Below, one piece after another: positions 1-12,563 of a stretch of 64,000 bases of DNA. The position numbers and the translations under genes were made by a program. The DNA lies in contig CM070901.1 of assembly GCA_036417435.1 (NCBI GenBank), positions 3,384,001 through 3,448,000 of the forward strand, in the 5' to 3' direction. This DNA is from Inia geoffrensis (taxonomy: Eukaryota; Chordata; Mammalia; Artiodactyla; Iniidae). Numbering within the stretch: position 1 is the stretch's first letter; every line of letters begins with the position of its first letter. Below the pieces are notes generated by a model. That model was not told the DNA's origin. It ran no database searches and worked only from the letters and a program-made list of their open reading frames with translations.

Positions 1-1479
1 ACTCAACTCCTTCACTCTTTTCCCAGTTTGAAAAATAGTATGTGGGGGAAGGTCTGGAACGTCACCTGGAATTAAATGATATTTACTAATCTGTCTTCCC
101 ACCCACCTGCCCTTCAAAAGTAGACATTTCTTGATTGGTTATTTGAGGATAGTGGCAATTCAAATGCAAATGGAGATCCTATTTTGCACTTGAACTTACA
201 ATGACTCACCTCAGAGCTCTTGATAAGTAGGTCATGATGTAAATCTTTAGAACCAAACAAGGAAAAGCATAGACAATCTAGATTTTCATACATATCTCAA
301 ATCTTGACAAAGATAATAAAAGTTCAGTCTCACACTAGCTGGGTAGGACAGTGTTAGAGAAAGTGTTTAATTTTTGTCTTTTTGCCTTTAGTTCAGTAGT
401 GCCTGAACTGGAAGGGAAGTTGGAGGAAAGAAATTTTACGTTTGTTTTTCTACTGATGTGTTTTCCTTAACCCACTCCCTGCATCTACTGTGGAGTATAA
501 CACAACGTACACGAAAAGAGTTTCCAAGACTGATGGGGTTCTCTTGAGAGGAAATACATGCTTTCCCACAAGAGATACGTCTAATATTAATATGCATATT
601 AATGTTAATTATATACAAATATAATAACTGTAATTGTTATATATAATTATGTATATAATGTCAATTTCTAAGTATATATTCTCTGTAGTTTGGTAATTTT
701 ACTGCTTTGGTGTATAAAGATATAAAGGGTATAGAAGTACTGATAAAGTTTTAAATCCAGTCAAGGAAAATTAAAGGATGTTTCCTAATAAATTTGGGGG
801 CAGGTTTGATGATATATCCATCTGGGAAATTTATTGCATAGAAATAAAATAAGAGAAACATAAAAAGAATTATCACTCTAGACCACTATAATGCTGGGCA
901 ATATTTTATGACAATTTTCAAGCAGACAATCTTTGTCTAGCTTCTTCCTAGACAAATGAGGAACTGAAGCCATTCTATTAGATACTGGACAAAATGGAAA
1001 AGAAGAAAATGGTTAACATGGACATCTGTAAATGGTGCTCTTTTAAAAATCAATTCATTGTAGCTTATAACTCTCACATTCACTAACATTATGAAAGTGC
1101 TACTCTTTCTGTTTGCGTTTTTATTGTTTAAACCAGTTTCTGTGGGGAGAACCACAGTTAAAAGGACGTTCAACTTTTATTTTTCGTATGTAAAGGTCTT
1201 AGTTCTCTGAAATCACAGCACTGAATTTTCATGTGATCAATTTTATTTGAATCCATTCTATCAAAAGGACATTCTCAAATTGTGGCTAATGATGTCACTG
1301 CCCAGATTGTTACTCCTTGACATTTTTTGTATATCATCACTGATACCCGACTGGTCAATGAATACTGCCATGCCCTCTTACTGTTTTTTCTCAATTCCAT
1401 GAACACAAGTCACCTTTCACGAGGACCACTGAAACTGATGTCTTCCTGTCTCTCCCCATTACAAACTATTCTTTCATGA
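1..1479. other. unassigned AT-rich DNA
   Basis: I see no recognisable gene, RNA or repeat here. Reading frames are short and have no domain-like content. A locally very AT-rich patch lies around 590-680 (alternating TA, AT and AATT steps). Old repeats too diverged to recognise by eye cannot be excluded. Confidence 0.5.
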
Positions 1480-1690
1480 TCAGCATATATCTTTCTAAAC
1501 CAAAGTGGAATCTGTCACTTCAATAACTTTGGCTGTCCCCACCCTCCCTCAGGCTCAAAAGTAAAGCCTAGATTTCTTGGCCTATGAATGGAAAACCTTC
1601 AAGGTCTGCCGCTCACCATCACCTTTGGGCTCTTCCTTGGCCATTCTCTCTCATAAAACTTAAACTCCAACCACACCAAATCTCTTCCCT
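1480..1690 (+). mobile_element. L2-like LINE fragment, decayed
   Basis: The stretch is C- and T-rich and runs through words typical of the sense strand of the L2 LINE: a segment reading 'aaaagtaaagcctagatttc' followed by short 'ggcctatga' and 'ctcaccatcacc' blocks. This resembles the L2 3' region where 'aaagccaaagtcctt' leads into a pyrimidine-rich part. The match is patchy and no ends are visible. It could instead be unrelated pyrimidine-rich DNA. Confidence 0.35.
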
Positions 1691-3749
1691 TTCCCAGTGA
1701 AAATGCCACTCTTGATAATTTTGTGTTTTAACCACACACACAAAAAAACGTTAAGCTTGGAATAAAAATATTTTTCCTGTTTTTTTTTTTCCTTCTATTT
1801 CCCTATTCTAGGGAAAGCTTTAGATTGTTGACATGAATGTACAACATAGGATAGATATTATTATGAACCTTCAAGTAGCTGATCTTTGATGCAAAATGCT
1901 TTTGATGTTCCCACAATATATTGTTTAATATATATTAAGATACATACTAACAGGCCCTCTGAATTATATCAATACTTCTACATGGCTATAAATAGAAAGG
2001 CAGGTGGAGGGGAGCTGCAAAGATCTTGAGAGCAGAACCAGCCCCTCTTCCCTGTTCCCATCTCATGTATCTTTATTCCTTGGCTACTCACGTTTCACGA
2101 CTGGATCAGGCACACCTGCCCCTGCTGTCTCAATAAAAGAACAAGAAATGCAACCAAAGTTTAAAATGAATGAATGCATAAATCTAAGATTTTTAACAAA
2201 GAAAACACTAGTATATCAATTAAATTTCTTATTCTATTCTCCTCAAGAGATGAGTGATTTCTCTCATTATTAGGTCTTCTCTAAAAATGAAAGTAACACA
2301 AGGTAGGGGCATCGCACTGTAGATTTGTCATGTTCTTGTTTATAACCCCTTGCATCGTGTCTACACTTGTGTCAGGCCATACAGTCCCCTGATCATCACA
2401 CAGTATTTCCTATTGATTGGTTAGCACTCACCAGCACGTGTGAAGGTTGTTAAATCCTCTAGAAATTCACATCTCACTGGGGCTGACCCAGGCCACTGAT
2501 GAGCCTTCAGCTTTACATATCATGAACTTGGTCCTTTGAAAATATTTATTTTCTTTACTTTGTGATTTCATCCATTTCTTCTTGCTTAGCTTGACTGTCC
2601 CCTGAGTACCAATACCACTGGCACCCCACATATTTTTCCTTGCTTTATCACTTTGGGTGAAATATATTTGTTTGTGTGAGTTAGATCTTAAACATTCTCA
2701 GCATGATGATTTTTTTTTTTCATTGCTGATGCTTTCTTGAAATCTCTGCAGAAGTGTAACTCAATTTGTACTCCTGAGTTTACTAATTATTCACTACACT
2801 GCCTAATGGGACTATCATTCCAAATTTCATTGTATATTTATATAGCAATAAAACTCTTTATAGACAACTAAGGCACAACAGTACAACTACCAATTCAGTT
2901 GCTGATTTCACTTCTTCCAAATTTCTTATGATGATACATAAGAAACAGAATATGTATATTTAGTTCCTTATTGCTTTTTAATAGTTCATTAAAAAATCCC
3001 ATTTAGCACCATGGGTCCTGGATGAATTTTATTCCTTCTTTCATTGATTTCTTCTTTCATTGGTTACTGTGCTGTGCCACATGTGATTATGCCATAAGCA
3101 AAATTTCTTAAAGTTACTTTTAAATAGGTACTGGTATTTTAATATTTAGATTCAGGAAAAACCCTGATGTCCTTGGAAATGTGTTGCTGTTAGAATTAGT
3201 AGAAGTAACCTACATATGTAATTAGTTTTTAATAAATACATTTTGAAAATAAATATGAGTAAATTAATTTTAATCTACAGTGCTTCCCACACACTAGATA
3301 TTTCTATTTAATATCTTTTGGATTGAACTCCAAACATTAAACAATGTGTGCTTCTTTTGTCATCACCATTACATTCACTAGATAAGATGGCAAATAGACA
3401 CTTTCTTTCAGAATCTGCTATAATCTTTGTGTGAACTCCGGAATTAATAAATGTCTTAAATTTTACATAGCATTTTAGGGATATATTTGCAGCTTTAAAA
3501 TGGAGAGTTCATTTCAAAACCATGTTGAGAATTAGCCAAATTCGTCTGTCTCCTCCTCATTTCCAGTGTCACTTCTCACTACACAGTTGCCACACTTGGT
3601 CCTTTCTGTTTGTCCTGGAGGGATATGGATGCCCCACATCCCATCTGATGAGACACCCACTTAATGGAAAACATACATAATGATATATATGGATGAACAC
3701 ATTTGGCATGAATATTTACACATACATAAAATTAACCTTCATTAACATA
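1691..3749. other. unassigned AT-rich DNA
   Basis: No gene or firm repeat is recognised. T-runs occur near 1779 and 2709. An 89-codon open frame at 2004-2273 has no recognisable domain and ordinary composition, so I treat it as chance. Confidence 0.5.
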
Positions 3750-3957
3750 TTTTTTTTTTTTTTTTGCGGTACGTGGGCCTCTCACTGCTGTGGCCTCTCC
3801 CGTTGTGGAGCACAGGCTCCGGATGCGCAGGATCAGCAGCCATGGCTCATGTGCCCAGCTGCTCCACGGCACGTGGGATCTTCCCGGATCGGGGCACGAA
3901 CACGTGTCCCCTGCATCGGCAAGCAGACTGTCAACCACTGCACCACCAGGGAAGCCC
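3750..3957 (-). mobile_element. CHR-type tRNA-derived SINE, reverse strand
   Basis: On the minus strand the unit begins with the CHR head 'ggggcttccctggtggtgca', contains a pol III B-box-like site and a 'gggaagatcccacgtgcc' block, and ends in 'cccacgtaccgc' plus an A-tract (seen as a T-run at 3751-3765). SINEs of this family are copied by LINE-1 machinery. A short repeat 'aacata' lies on both sides (3744-3749 and 3959-3964), so the target-site duplication is short or decayed. The body carries several substitutions relative to the other copies in this window, including a changed B box. Confidence 0.92.
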
Positions 3958-4252
3958 CAACATAATTTTTAAATGTGAAAAAACATACCCTCTTAAGGTT
4001 GAATTTAAAGAAGAAATGACTTTATGTTTTAATATTTCTCTTTCTATGCCAGAGAATTAAATTGCGGAAAGAATTCACAATAGTACTGAATTTAATCTTC
4101 TTTCCAAGGAGCAGTTGAGGTGAAGGACATGCACGGAGGAAAGGGAATCACAGGGCAAAGCCAGAGGCACCTAAAGAGCTGTCCAGAAAAAAATTTTGCT
4201 TTATTATTTAAAGAAGCAAAGACAACACTCAGATTTTCTGGATTTTATAAAA
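3958..4252. other. unassigned spacer between SINE and LINE-1
   Basis: Short unique-looking AT-rich DNA with no gene recognised. Its right end holds the left copy of the LINE-1 target-site duplication (4253-4262). Confidence 0.5.
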
Positions 4253-4273
4253 TGCTCATGTAGGAGGATCTTA

Positions 4274-4283
4274 AAGATGGCGG
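4274..4283 (+). promoter_or_regulatory. YY1-like site at L1 5' end
   Basis: The sequence 'aagatggcgg' lies 12 bases inside the L1 5' end. This is the YY1 binding motif, which in other mammalian L1 elements sits at the same place and fixes the transcription start. Its function here is inferred from position and motif only. Confidence 0.6.
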
Positions 4284-4695
4284 AAGAGTAAGACGTGGAG
4301 ATCACCTTCCTCCCCACAAATACATCAGAAATACCTGTACATGTGGAACAACAACTACAGAACACCTACTGAACGCTGGCAGAAGACCTCAGACCTCCCA
4401 AAAGGCAAGAAGCTCCCCACATACCTGGGTAGGGCAAAAGAAAAAAGGAAAAGCAGAGACAAAAGCATAGGGACAGGACCTGCATCAGTGGGAGGGAGCT
4501 GTGAAGGAGGAAAGGTTTCCACACACTAGAAGCCCCCTCGCGGGTGGAGATGGCAGGTGGCGGAGGGGGGAGAATCAGGGCCATGGAGGAGAGCACAGCA
4601 ACAGGGGTGCGGGGGGCAAAGCGGGGAGATTCCCGCACAGAGGATCAGGGCCGACCGGCACTCACCAGCCCGAGAGGCTTGCCTGCTCACCCGCC

Positions 4696-4708
4696 GGGGC
4701 GGGCGGGG
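4696..4708 (+). promoter_or_regulatory. Sp1-like GC box in L1 5' UTR
   Basis: 'ggggcgggcgggg' gives two overlapping GC boxes in the GC-rich, CpG-containing first part of the L1 5' UTR (about 4500-5390). L1 elements carry an internal pol II promoter, and GC boxes are plausible parts of it. No activity can be read from sequence alone. Confidence 0.4.
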
Positions 4709-6210
4709 CTGCGAGCTGAGGCTCGGGCTTTGGTCAGATCCCAAGGAGAGGACTGGGGTTGGCGGCATGAACACAGCCTGCAGGGGTTAGTGCACCACGG
4801 CTGGCCGGGAGGGAGTCCGGGAAAAAGTCTGGACCTGCCAAAGAGGCAAGAGACGTTTTCTTCCCTCTTTGTTTCCTGGTGCGTGAGGAGAGGGGATTAA
4901 GAAAGCTGCTTAAAGGAGCTCCAGAGACGGGCGTGAGCCACGGCTACAAGCGTAGACCCCAGAGACAGACATGAGACGCTAAGGCTGCTGCTGCCCCCAC
5001 CAAGAAGCCTGTGTGCGAGCACAGGTGACTAGCCACACCCCACTTCCGGGGAGCCTGTGCAGCCCGCCACTGCCAGGGTCCCGGGATCCAGGGACAACTC
5101 TCCCGGGAGAACGCATGGCAAGCCTCAGGCTGGTGCAGCGTCACGCCGGCCTCTGCCGCCGCAGGCCCGCCCCGCACTCCGTGCCCCTCCCTCCCCTCTG
5201 GCCTGAGTGAGCCAGAGCCCCCGAATCAGCGGCTCCTTTAACCCCGTCCTGTCTGAGCGAAGAACAGACGCCCTCCACTGACCTACACGCAGAGGCGGGG
5301 CCAAATCCAAAGCTGAGCCCCTGGGAGCTGTGAGAACAAAGAAGAGAAAGGGAAATCTCTCCCAGCAGCCTCAGAAGCCGCGGATTAAAGCTCCACAATC
5401 AACGTGATGTACCTGCATTTGCGGAATACCTGAATAGACAGTGAATCATCCCAAATTGAAGAGGTGGACTTTGGGAGCAACTGTAGGCTTGGGGTTTGCT
5501 ATATGAGAACTGACTAGTTTCTGATTTATGTAGTTATCTGAGTTTAGTTCTTAGCATTTGTTATCATTGGTGGATTTGTGTATTGGTTTGGTTGCTCTCT
5601 TCTTTCTTTTTTTAATTACTTTTTTTATTTGAAAAATATATTTTTTAATTTTAATAGCATTATTTATTTATTTTATTTTTTCTTTCTTTTTTTTTGTTCT
5701 CACTTTTCTTCTGAGCCATGCGGCTGACAGTGTCTTGGTGCTCTGGCCAGGTGTCAGGCCTGAGGCTTTGAGGTGGGAGAGCCAAGTTCAGGACACTGGT
5801 CCACCAGAGACCTCCTGGCCCCGTGTAATATCAATTGGTGAGACCTCTCCCAGAGATCTCCATCTCAACACTAAGACCAGCTCCACTCAACGACCAGCAA
5901 GCTCCAGTGCTAGACACCCTATGCCAAACAACTAGCAAGACAGGAACACAACCCCAACCATTAGCAGAGGGGCTGCCTAATATCACACTAAGATCACAGA
6001 CACCCCAAAACACCACTGGCCGTGGTCCAGCCCACCAGAAAAACAAGATCCAGCCTCATCCACCAGAACACAGGCACCAGTTTCCTCAACCAGGAAACCT
6101 ACACAACCCACAGAACCAACTTTAGCCACTGGGGAAAGACACCAAAAAACTGGGAACTATGAACCTGCAGCCTGCAAAAAGGGGACCCCAAACACAGTAG
6201 GTTAAGCAAA

Positions 6211-7093
6211 ATGAGAAGACAGAGAAACACACAGAAGATGAAGGAACAAGGTAAAAACCCACCAGACCAAACAAATTAAGAGGAAATAAGCAGTCTACCT
6301 GAAAAACAAATTAGAGTAATGATAGTAGAGATGATCCAAAATCTTAGAAATAAAATGGAGGAATACAAGAAACTTTTAACAAGGACCTAAAAGAACTATA
6401 GTGCAAACAAACAATGTTGAACAACACAATAAATGAAATTAAAAATTCTCTAAAAGAAATCGATACCAGAATAACTGAAGCAGAAGAATGGATAAATGAC
6501 CTGCAAAATAAAATAGTGGAAATAACTACTACAGGGCAGAATAAAGAATGAAAAGAATTGAGGACAGTCCCAGAGACATTTGAGACAACATTAAACGCAA
6601 CATTCGAATTATAAGGGTCTCAGCAGAACAAGAGAAAATGAAAGAGACTTAGAAAATATTTGAAGAGATTACAGTTGAAAACTGCCCTAATATAGGAAAG
6701 GAAATAGTCAACCAAGTCCAGGGAGCACAGAGAGTCCCATACAAGATAAACCCAAGGAGAAACATGCCAAGACACATATTAATCAAACTATCAAAAATTA
6801 AAAACAAAGAAAAAATATTAAAAGCAGCAAGTGAAAAGCAACAAATAACATACAAGGGAATGCCCATAAGAGTAAAAGCTGATCTTTCAGCTGAAATTCT
6901 GCAGGCCAAAAGGGAGTGGCAAGACATATTTAAATTGATGAAAGGGAAAAACCTACAACCACGATTACTCTACCCAGCAAGGACCTCCTTCAGATTTGAT
7001 AGAGATATTAAAACCTTTACAGACAAGCAAAAGCTAAGAGAATTCAGCACCACCAAACCAGCTTTACAACAAATGCTAAAGGAACTTCTCTAG
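6211..7093 (+). pseudogene. L1 ORF1 (ORF1p) pseudogene
   Basis: ORF1p is the RNA-binding trimeric chaperone of L1 particles. The start at 6211 reads MRRQRNTQKMKEQGK, a typical artiodactyl-type ORF1 start. The first half shows coiled-coil-like K/E/N-rich stretches with several in-frame stops and frameshifts. The C-terminal domain survives as an open stretch from about 6764 to the stop at 7091-7093. It includes the words PRHILIKLSK, ADLSAEILQAKREW and FTDKQKLREF, which match the RNA-recognition and C-terminal domains of ORF1p. ORF2 follows about 60 bases downstream, the usual L1 spacing. The protein cannot be made intact. Confidence 0.9.
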
Positions 7094-7152
7094 GCAGGAA
7101 ACACAAGAGAAGGAAACGACCTACCAGAAACAAACCCTAAACAATTAAGAAA

Positions 7153-10100
7153 ATGGAATTAGGAAAATACATATGGGTAATTACTTTAAATGTAAATGGA
7201 TTAAATGCCCCCAACCAAAAGTCACAGACTGGCTGGATGGATACAAAAAGAAGACCTGTATATATGCTATCTAAAAGAGACCTACTTCAGACCAAGGGAC
7301 ACATACAGGCTGAAAGTGAGGTGATGGAAAAAGATATTCCATGCAAATGGAAATCAAAAGAAAGCTGGAGTAGCAATTCTTATATCAGACAAAATGGACT
7401 TTAAAATAAAGACTCTTACAAGACACAAAGAAGGACACTACATAATGATCAAGGGATCAATCCAAGAAGAAGATATAACAATTGTAAATATTTATGCGCC
7501 CAACATAGGAGCACCTCAATACATAAGGCAAATGCTAACAGCCATGAAAGGGGAAATCAACAGTAGCACAATACTAGTAGGGAACTTTAACATCCTGCTT
7601 TCACCAACAAACAGATCATCCAAAATGAAAATAAATAAGGAAACACAAGCTTTAAGTGACAAGAAGGACTTAATTTATATTTATAGGACATTCCATCCAA
7701 AAACAACAGATACACTTTCTTCTCAAGTGCTCAAGGAAAATTCTCCAGGATAGATCATATCTTGAGTCACAAATCAAGCCTCGGTAAATTTAACAAAACT
7801 GAATTTGTATCAGTTAAATTTTCCAACCACAGCACTATGAGACTACATATCAATTGCAGGAAAAAAATAGGTAAAAAAATACAAACACATGAGGCTAAAC
7901 AATACTGTACTAAATAACAAAGAGATCACTGCAGGAATCAAACAGGAAATCAAAAAATACCGAGAAACAAATCACAATGAAAACACAATGACCCAAAACC
8001 TGTGGGATGCAGAAAAGCAGTTCTAAGAGGGAAATTTATGGCAATACAATCCTACCTCAAGACACAAGAAACATCTCAAATACACAACCTAACATTACAC
8101 CTAAAGCAATTAGAGAAAGAAGAATAAAAAAAAAAGTTAGCAAAAGGAAAGAAATCATAAGGATCAGATCAAAAATAAGTGAAAAAGAAATGAAGGAAAC
8201 AGTAGCAAAGATCAATAAAACTAAAAGCTGTTTCTTTGAGAAGATAAATTTGATAAACCATTAGCCAGGCTCATCAAGAAAAAAAGGGGAAGACTCAAAT
8301 CAACAGAATTAGTAATGAAAAAAGGAGAAGTAACAACTGACACTGCAGAAATACAAAGGATCATGAGAGATAACTACAAGCAACTCTATGCCAATAAAAG
8401 GACAAGTTGGAAGAAATGGACAAACTCTTACAAAAGAACAACCTTCCGAGACTGAACCAGGAAGAAATAGAAAATATAAACAGACCAATCACAAGCACTG
8501 AAATTGAAACAGTGATTAAAAATCTTCCAACAAACAAAAGCCCAGGACTAGATGGCTTCACAGGTAAATTCTATCAAACATTTAGAGAAGAGCTAACACC
8601 TATCCTTCTCAAACTCTTCCAAAATATAGCAGAAGAAAGAACACTCCCAAACTCATTCTACGAGGCCACCATCACCCTGATACAAAAATCAGACAAAGAT
8701 GTCACAAAGAAAGAAGACTACAGGCCAATATCACTGATGAACATAGATGCAAAAATCCTCAACAAAATACTAGCAAACAGAATCCAACAGCACATTAAGA
8801 GGATCATACACCATGATCAAGTGGGGTTTATTCCAGGAATGCAAAGATTCTTCAATATATGCAAATCAATCAATGTGATACACAATATTAACAAACTGTA
8901 GGATAAAAACCATATGATCATCTCAATAGATGCAGAAAAAGCTTTTGACAAAATTCATCACCCATTTATGATAAAAACTATCCAGAAAGTAGGCATGGAA
9001 GGAACTTAACTCAACATAATAAAAGCCATATATGACAAACACACAGCCACCATCATTCTCAATGGTGAAAACTGAAACCATTTCCACTAAGATCAGGAAT
9101 AAGACAAGGTTGCACACTCTCACCATTATTATTCAACATAGTTTTGTAAGTTTTAGCCACAGCAATCAGAGACGAAAAAGAAATAAAAGTAATCCAAATA
9201 GGAAAAGAAGAAGTAAAATTATCACTGTTTGAAGATGACATGATACTATACATAGAGAATCCTAAAGATGCTACCAGAAATCTACTAGAGCTAATCAATG
9301 AATCTGGTAAAGTAGCAGGATACAAAATTAATGCACAGAAATCTCTTGCATTCCTATACACTAATGATGAACAATCTGAAAGACAAATTAAGGGATCACT
9401 CTTCTTTGTCACTGCAACAAGAAGAATAAAATACCTACGAATAAACCTACCTAAGGAGACAAAAGACCTGTATGCAGAAAACTATAAGACACTGATGAAA
9501 GAAATTAAAGACGATACAAACAGATGGAGAGATATACCATGTTCTTGGATTGGAAGACTCAACACTGTGAAAATGACTATACTACCCAAAGCAATCTATA
9601 GATTCAATGCACTCCCTATCAAACTACCAATGGTATTTTTCACAGAACTAGAACAACAAATTTCACAATTTGTTTGGAAATACAAAAGACCCCGAATAGC
9701 CAAAGCGATCTTGAGAAAGAAAACGGAGCTGGAGGAATCAGCCTCCCTGACTTCACACAAACTACAAAGCTACAGTAATCAAGATAGTATAGTACTGGCA
9801 CAAATTCAGAAATATAGTTCAGTGGAGCAGGATAGAAAGCCCAGATATAAACCCACACACATATGGTTACCTTATCTTTGATAAAGGAGGCAAGAAAATA
9901 CAATGGAGAAAAGACAGCCTCTTCAATAAGTGGTGCTGGGAAAACTGGACTGGTACATGTAAAAGAATGAAATTAGAACACTTGCTAGCACCATACACAA
10001 ATATAAACTCAAAATGGATTAAAGGCCTAAATGTAAGGCCAGACACTATAGAACTCTTAGAGGAAACATAGGCAGAACACTCTATGACATAAATCACAGC

Positions 10101-10948
10101 AAGATCCTTTTAGACCTACCTCCTAGAGAAATGGGAATTAAAACAAAAATAAACAAATGGGACCAAATGAAACTTAAAAGCTTTTGCACAACAAAGGAAA
10201 CCATAAACAAGACAAAAAGACAACCCTCCGAATGGGAGAAAATATTTGTAAATGAGGCAACTGACAAAGGATTAATCTCCAAAATATACAAGCAGCTCAT
10301 GCAGCTCAATGTCAAAAAAACAAACAACCCAGTCCAAAAGTGGGCAGAGTACCTAAATAGACATTTCTCCAAAGAAGATGTTCAGACTGCCAACAAACAC
10401 TTGAAAGGTTGCTCAACATCTCTAAACATTAGAGAAATTCAAATCAAAACTACAATGAGGTGTCACCTCACACCAGTCAGAATGGCCATCATCAAAAAAT
10501 CTACAAATAATAAATGCTGGAGTGGGTGTGGAGAAAAAGGAACCCTCTTGCGTTGTTGGTGGGAATGTAAATTTATACAGTCATTATGGAGAACAGTATG
10601 GAGGTTCCTTAAAAAACTAAAAATAGAACTACCATATGACCCAGCAATCTCACTACTGGGCATATACCCTGAGAAAACCATAATTCAAAAAGAGTCTTAT
10701 ACCAAAATGTTCATTGCAGCTCTATTTACAATAGCCAGGACATGGAAGCAACTTAAGTGTCCATTAACAGATGAATGGATAAAGAAGATGTGGCACATAT
10801 ATACAATGTAATATTACTCAGCCAAAAAAGAAACCAAATTGAGTTATTTGTAGTGAGGTGAATGGACCTAGAATCTGTCATACAGAGTGAAGTAAGTCAG
10901 AAAGAGAAAAACAAATACCGTATGCTAACGCATATATATGGAATCTAA
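7153..10948 (+). pseudogene. L1 ORF2 (endonuclease/reverse transcriptase) pseudogene
   Basis: ORF2p nicks target DNA and reverse-transcribes L1 RNA. Remnants appear in order. The endonuclease is at about 7153-7760 (TLNVNGLNAPNQK, then IVNIYAPN and LVGNFNILLS). The fingers and RT domain are at 8407-8901 ([39 protein letters not shown]). The catalytic box is at 9228-9239. The thumb is at 9240-9881 ([15 protein letters not shown], [13 protein letters not shown]). The cysteine-rich C-terminus is at 10131-10811 ([19 protein letters not shown]). Frameshifts and stops separate these blocks, so the gene is dead. At the RT active site the usual FADD reads FEDD; both catalytic aspartates remain. The frame remnant fades into the 3' UTR near 10948. 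Confidence 0.93.
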
Positions 10949-11320
10949 AAAAAATTTTTAAATGGTCCTGAAGAACTTAGGGGCAGGACAGGAATAAAGA
11001 CGCAGATGTAGATAATGGTCTCGAGGAAATGGGGATGGGGAATGTTAAACTTTGACGAAGTGAGAGAGTGGCATGGACATACATACACTACCAAATGTAA
11101 AATAGATAGCTAGTGGGAAGCAGCCGCATAGCACAGGGAGATCAGCTCAGTGCTTTGTGACCACCTAGAGGTGTTGGATAGGGAGGGTAGTGGGGAGACA
11201 CAAGAGGGAGGGGATATGGGGATATATATATACATATAGCCGATTCACTTTGTTATACAGCAGCAACTAACACAGCAATGTAAAGCAATTATACTCAATA
11301 AAGGATGATGTTAAAAAAAA
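10949..11320 (+). other. L1 3' UTR and poly(A) tail
   Basis: This is the 3' UTR with a purine-rich 'gggagggtagtgggg' part near 11181, a TA-repeat patch, and a terminal 'tactcaataaaggatgatgt' containing the AATAAA signal at 11298-11303, followed by an A-run. The same 3' end, in reverse, explains the fragments at 12.35, 14.1 and 49.8 kb. Confidence 0.85.
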
Positions 11321-11339
11321 ACCTGCCCATGTAATTCTT

Positions 11340-11560
11340 ATCACTACTGTTTCTTGAGCACCTATTGTATAATCTTTATCATCACCATCCATGGAAAGTG
11401 CTCTTATCCCTATTTCCAGGTGAGGAAACCCAAGCTTGTAGATTTTTCATGATTTGCAAATGTAATACATTATATAAAGGACATGTCTGGGAACCCAAGA
11501 CAATTTAACTGGCTTCAAAGTCCATTTAGGTGCTGTCTATCATAATGCCTGCTTAATAAT
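11340..11560 (-). mobile_element. MIR SINE fragment, reverse
   Basis: MIR is an ancient tRNA-derived mammalian SINE. Reading in plus orientation, the segment passes 'tatccctatttccaggtgag', then 'gaaaccca', then 'aactggcttcaaagtccat' and 'atcataatgcctgctt'. These correspond in order to the reverse complement of the MIR core and 5' region. Divergence is high, as expected for MIR. Confidence 0.55.
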
Positions 11561-12334
11561 TGTATTTAAATCTTTGGGGCTAGGCTCATCTGTTGTGATT
11601 TTCCAAACCACATATTTTTGCCTTGTTTAGACTCTCCTAAGTCATTATTCATTTGACACATAATGACTGATCACCTGATATCTGCTCAGCACCGTGCTGT
11701 GTCTGGAATATATCTGCTCTACTTAATTCCCACATAAAAAAACACTAAGCTTAACTTCTGACGGCCACAAATCCCTCTTCTTTCAATATTTTCTGAAATA
11801 TAGCAATAAAAGATAATGGTTATGAGCTGAGAGCACTGAATATTTATGACAAAGTCTGAAAAGAGTACATTTTACATTCCTAAGTTGTCCAATTGAGATG
11901 CCATAAATCACAAGTTTATCAAATATTTTAATCATAAAAAGGGATCTATTTGTGTCTTTAAGAAAGTAGCTTGTTTCTCCTAATAGAATGATCCCGACAA
12001 TTTTATTATGTGTTAGTTACATAAATGAATCTTTTTTTCCTTTTTCTGCTAATAAAGTGCTTTTAGAAATAAATTACTTCAATTTGTGTGTAATGAATAA
12101 GGGCATTAAGCACAATCCTGTGAATTGTTCATCTTGACTGCAAGCCACTTATTTTTACCTAGGAATTACCTCATAAATTGTGGAATTGGGCACTGGCTAC
12201 TGAATTCGGCTATACTTCTCACTGTAAGGCCATAATAAATAGATGTGTTATACTAAAGTAATGATAAAAAATTGATGATTCTGAGGATCTCCTCCATCAA
12301 AAGTTTTGTAATTTAATTCCGATTGATACCCTAC
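11561..12334. other. unassigned AT-rich DNA
   Basis: No gene recognised. A faint L2 or MIR tail-like word series (about 11640-11720, 'attcatttgacacataatga') is too weak to call. The rest is AT-rich, with several AATAAA-like words that have no transcript context. Confidence 0.45.
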
Positions 12335-12509
12335 TTACCCCCAGGATTTTTTAAAATTTATATTTATCGAAGTATAGTTGATCTACAATGTTGTGTTAGT
12401 TTCAGCTGTACAGCAAAGTTATTCAGTTATATATATATATATATATATACATATATATATGTATATATATATATTTATATTACCTATATAATTTTTATAT
12501 ATATTAATA

Positions 12510-12563
<54 letters not shown>

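Larger units (their letters stand above)
4263..11320 (+). mobile_element. near full-length LINE-1 (L1), inactive
   Basis: A 7.06-kb L1 in the forward direction. It has the 5' start with an 'aagatggcgg' motif, a long 5' UTR that is GC-rich at first and T-rich later, ORF1, ORF2, a 3' UTR and a terminal A-run (11313-11321). Imperfect 10-bp flanking duplications, 'tgctcatgta' at 4253-4262 and 'tgcccatgta' at 11324-11333 (one mismatch), mark a standard target-primed insertion. Both reading frames contain many stops and frameshifts, so the copy cannot move by itself. The 5' and 3' ends resemble L1 families of artiodactyls and whales. The exact subfamily is not assigned. Confidence 0.95.

Noticed and set aside
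3693..4060. Several overlapping open frames of 60-98 codons on both strands
   Set aside because: They are shadows of a CHR SINE; the same frames recur at every copy (16.2, 19.5, 22.3 and 42.0 kb).
4341..6125. Many overlapping open frames in a GC-rich stretch that could suggest a CpG-island gene
   Set aside because: The stretch is the L1 5' UTR; the frames overlap in several phases and show no domain.
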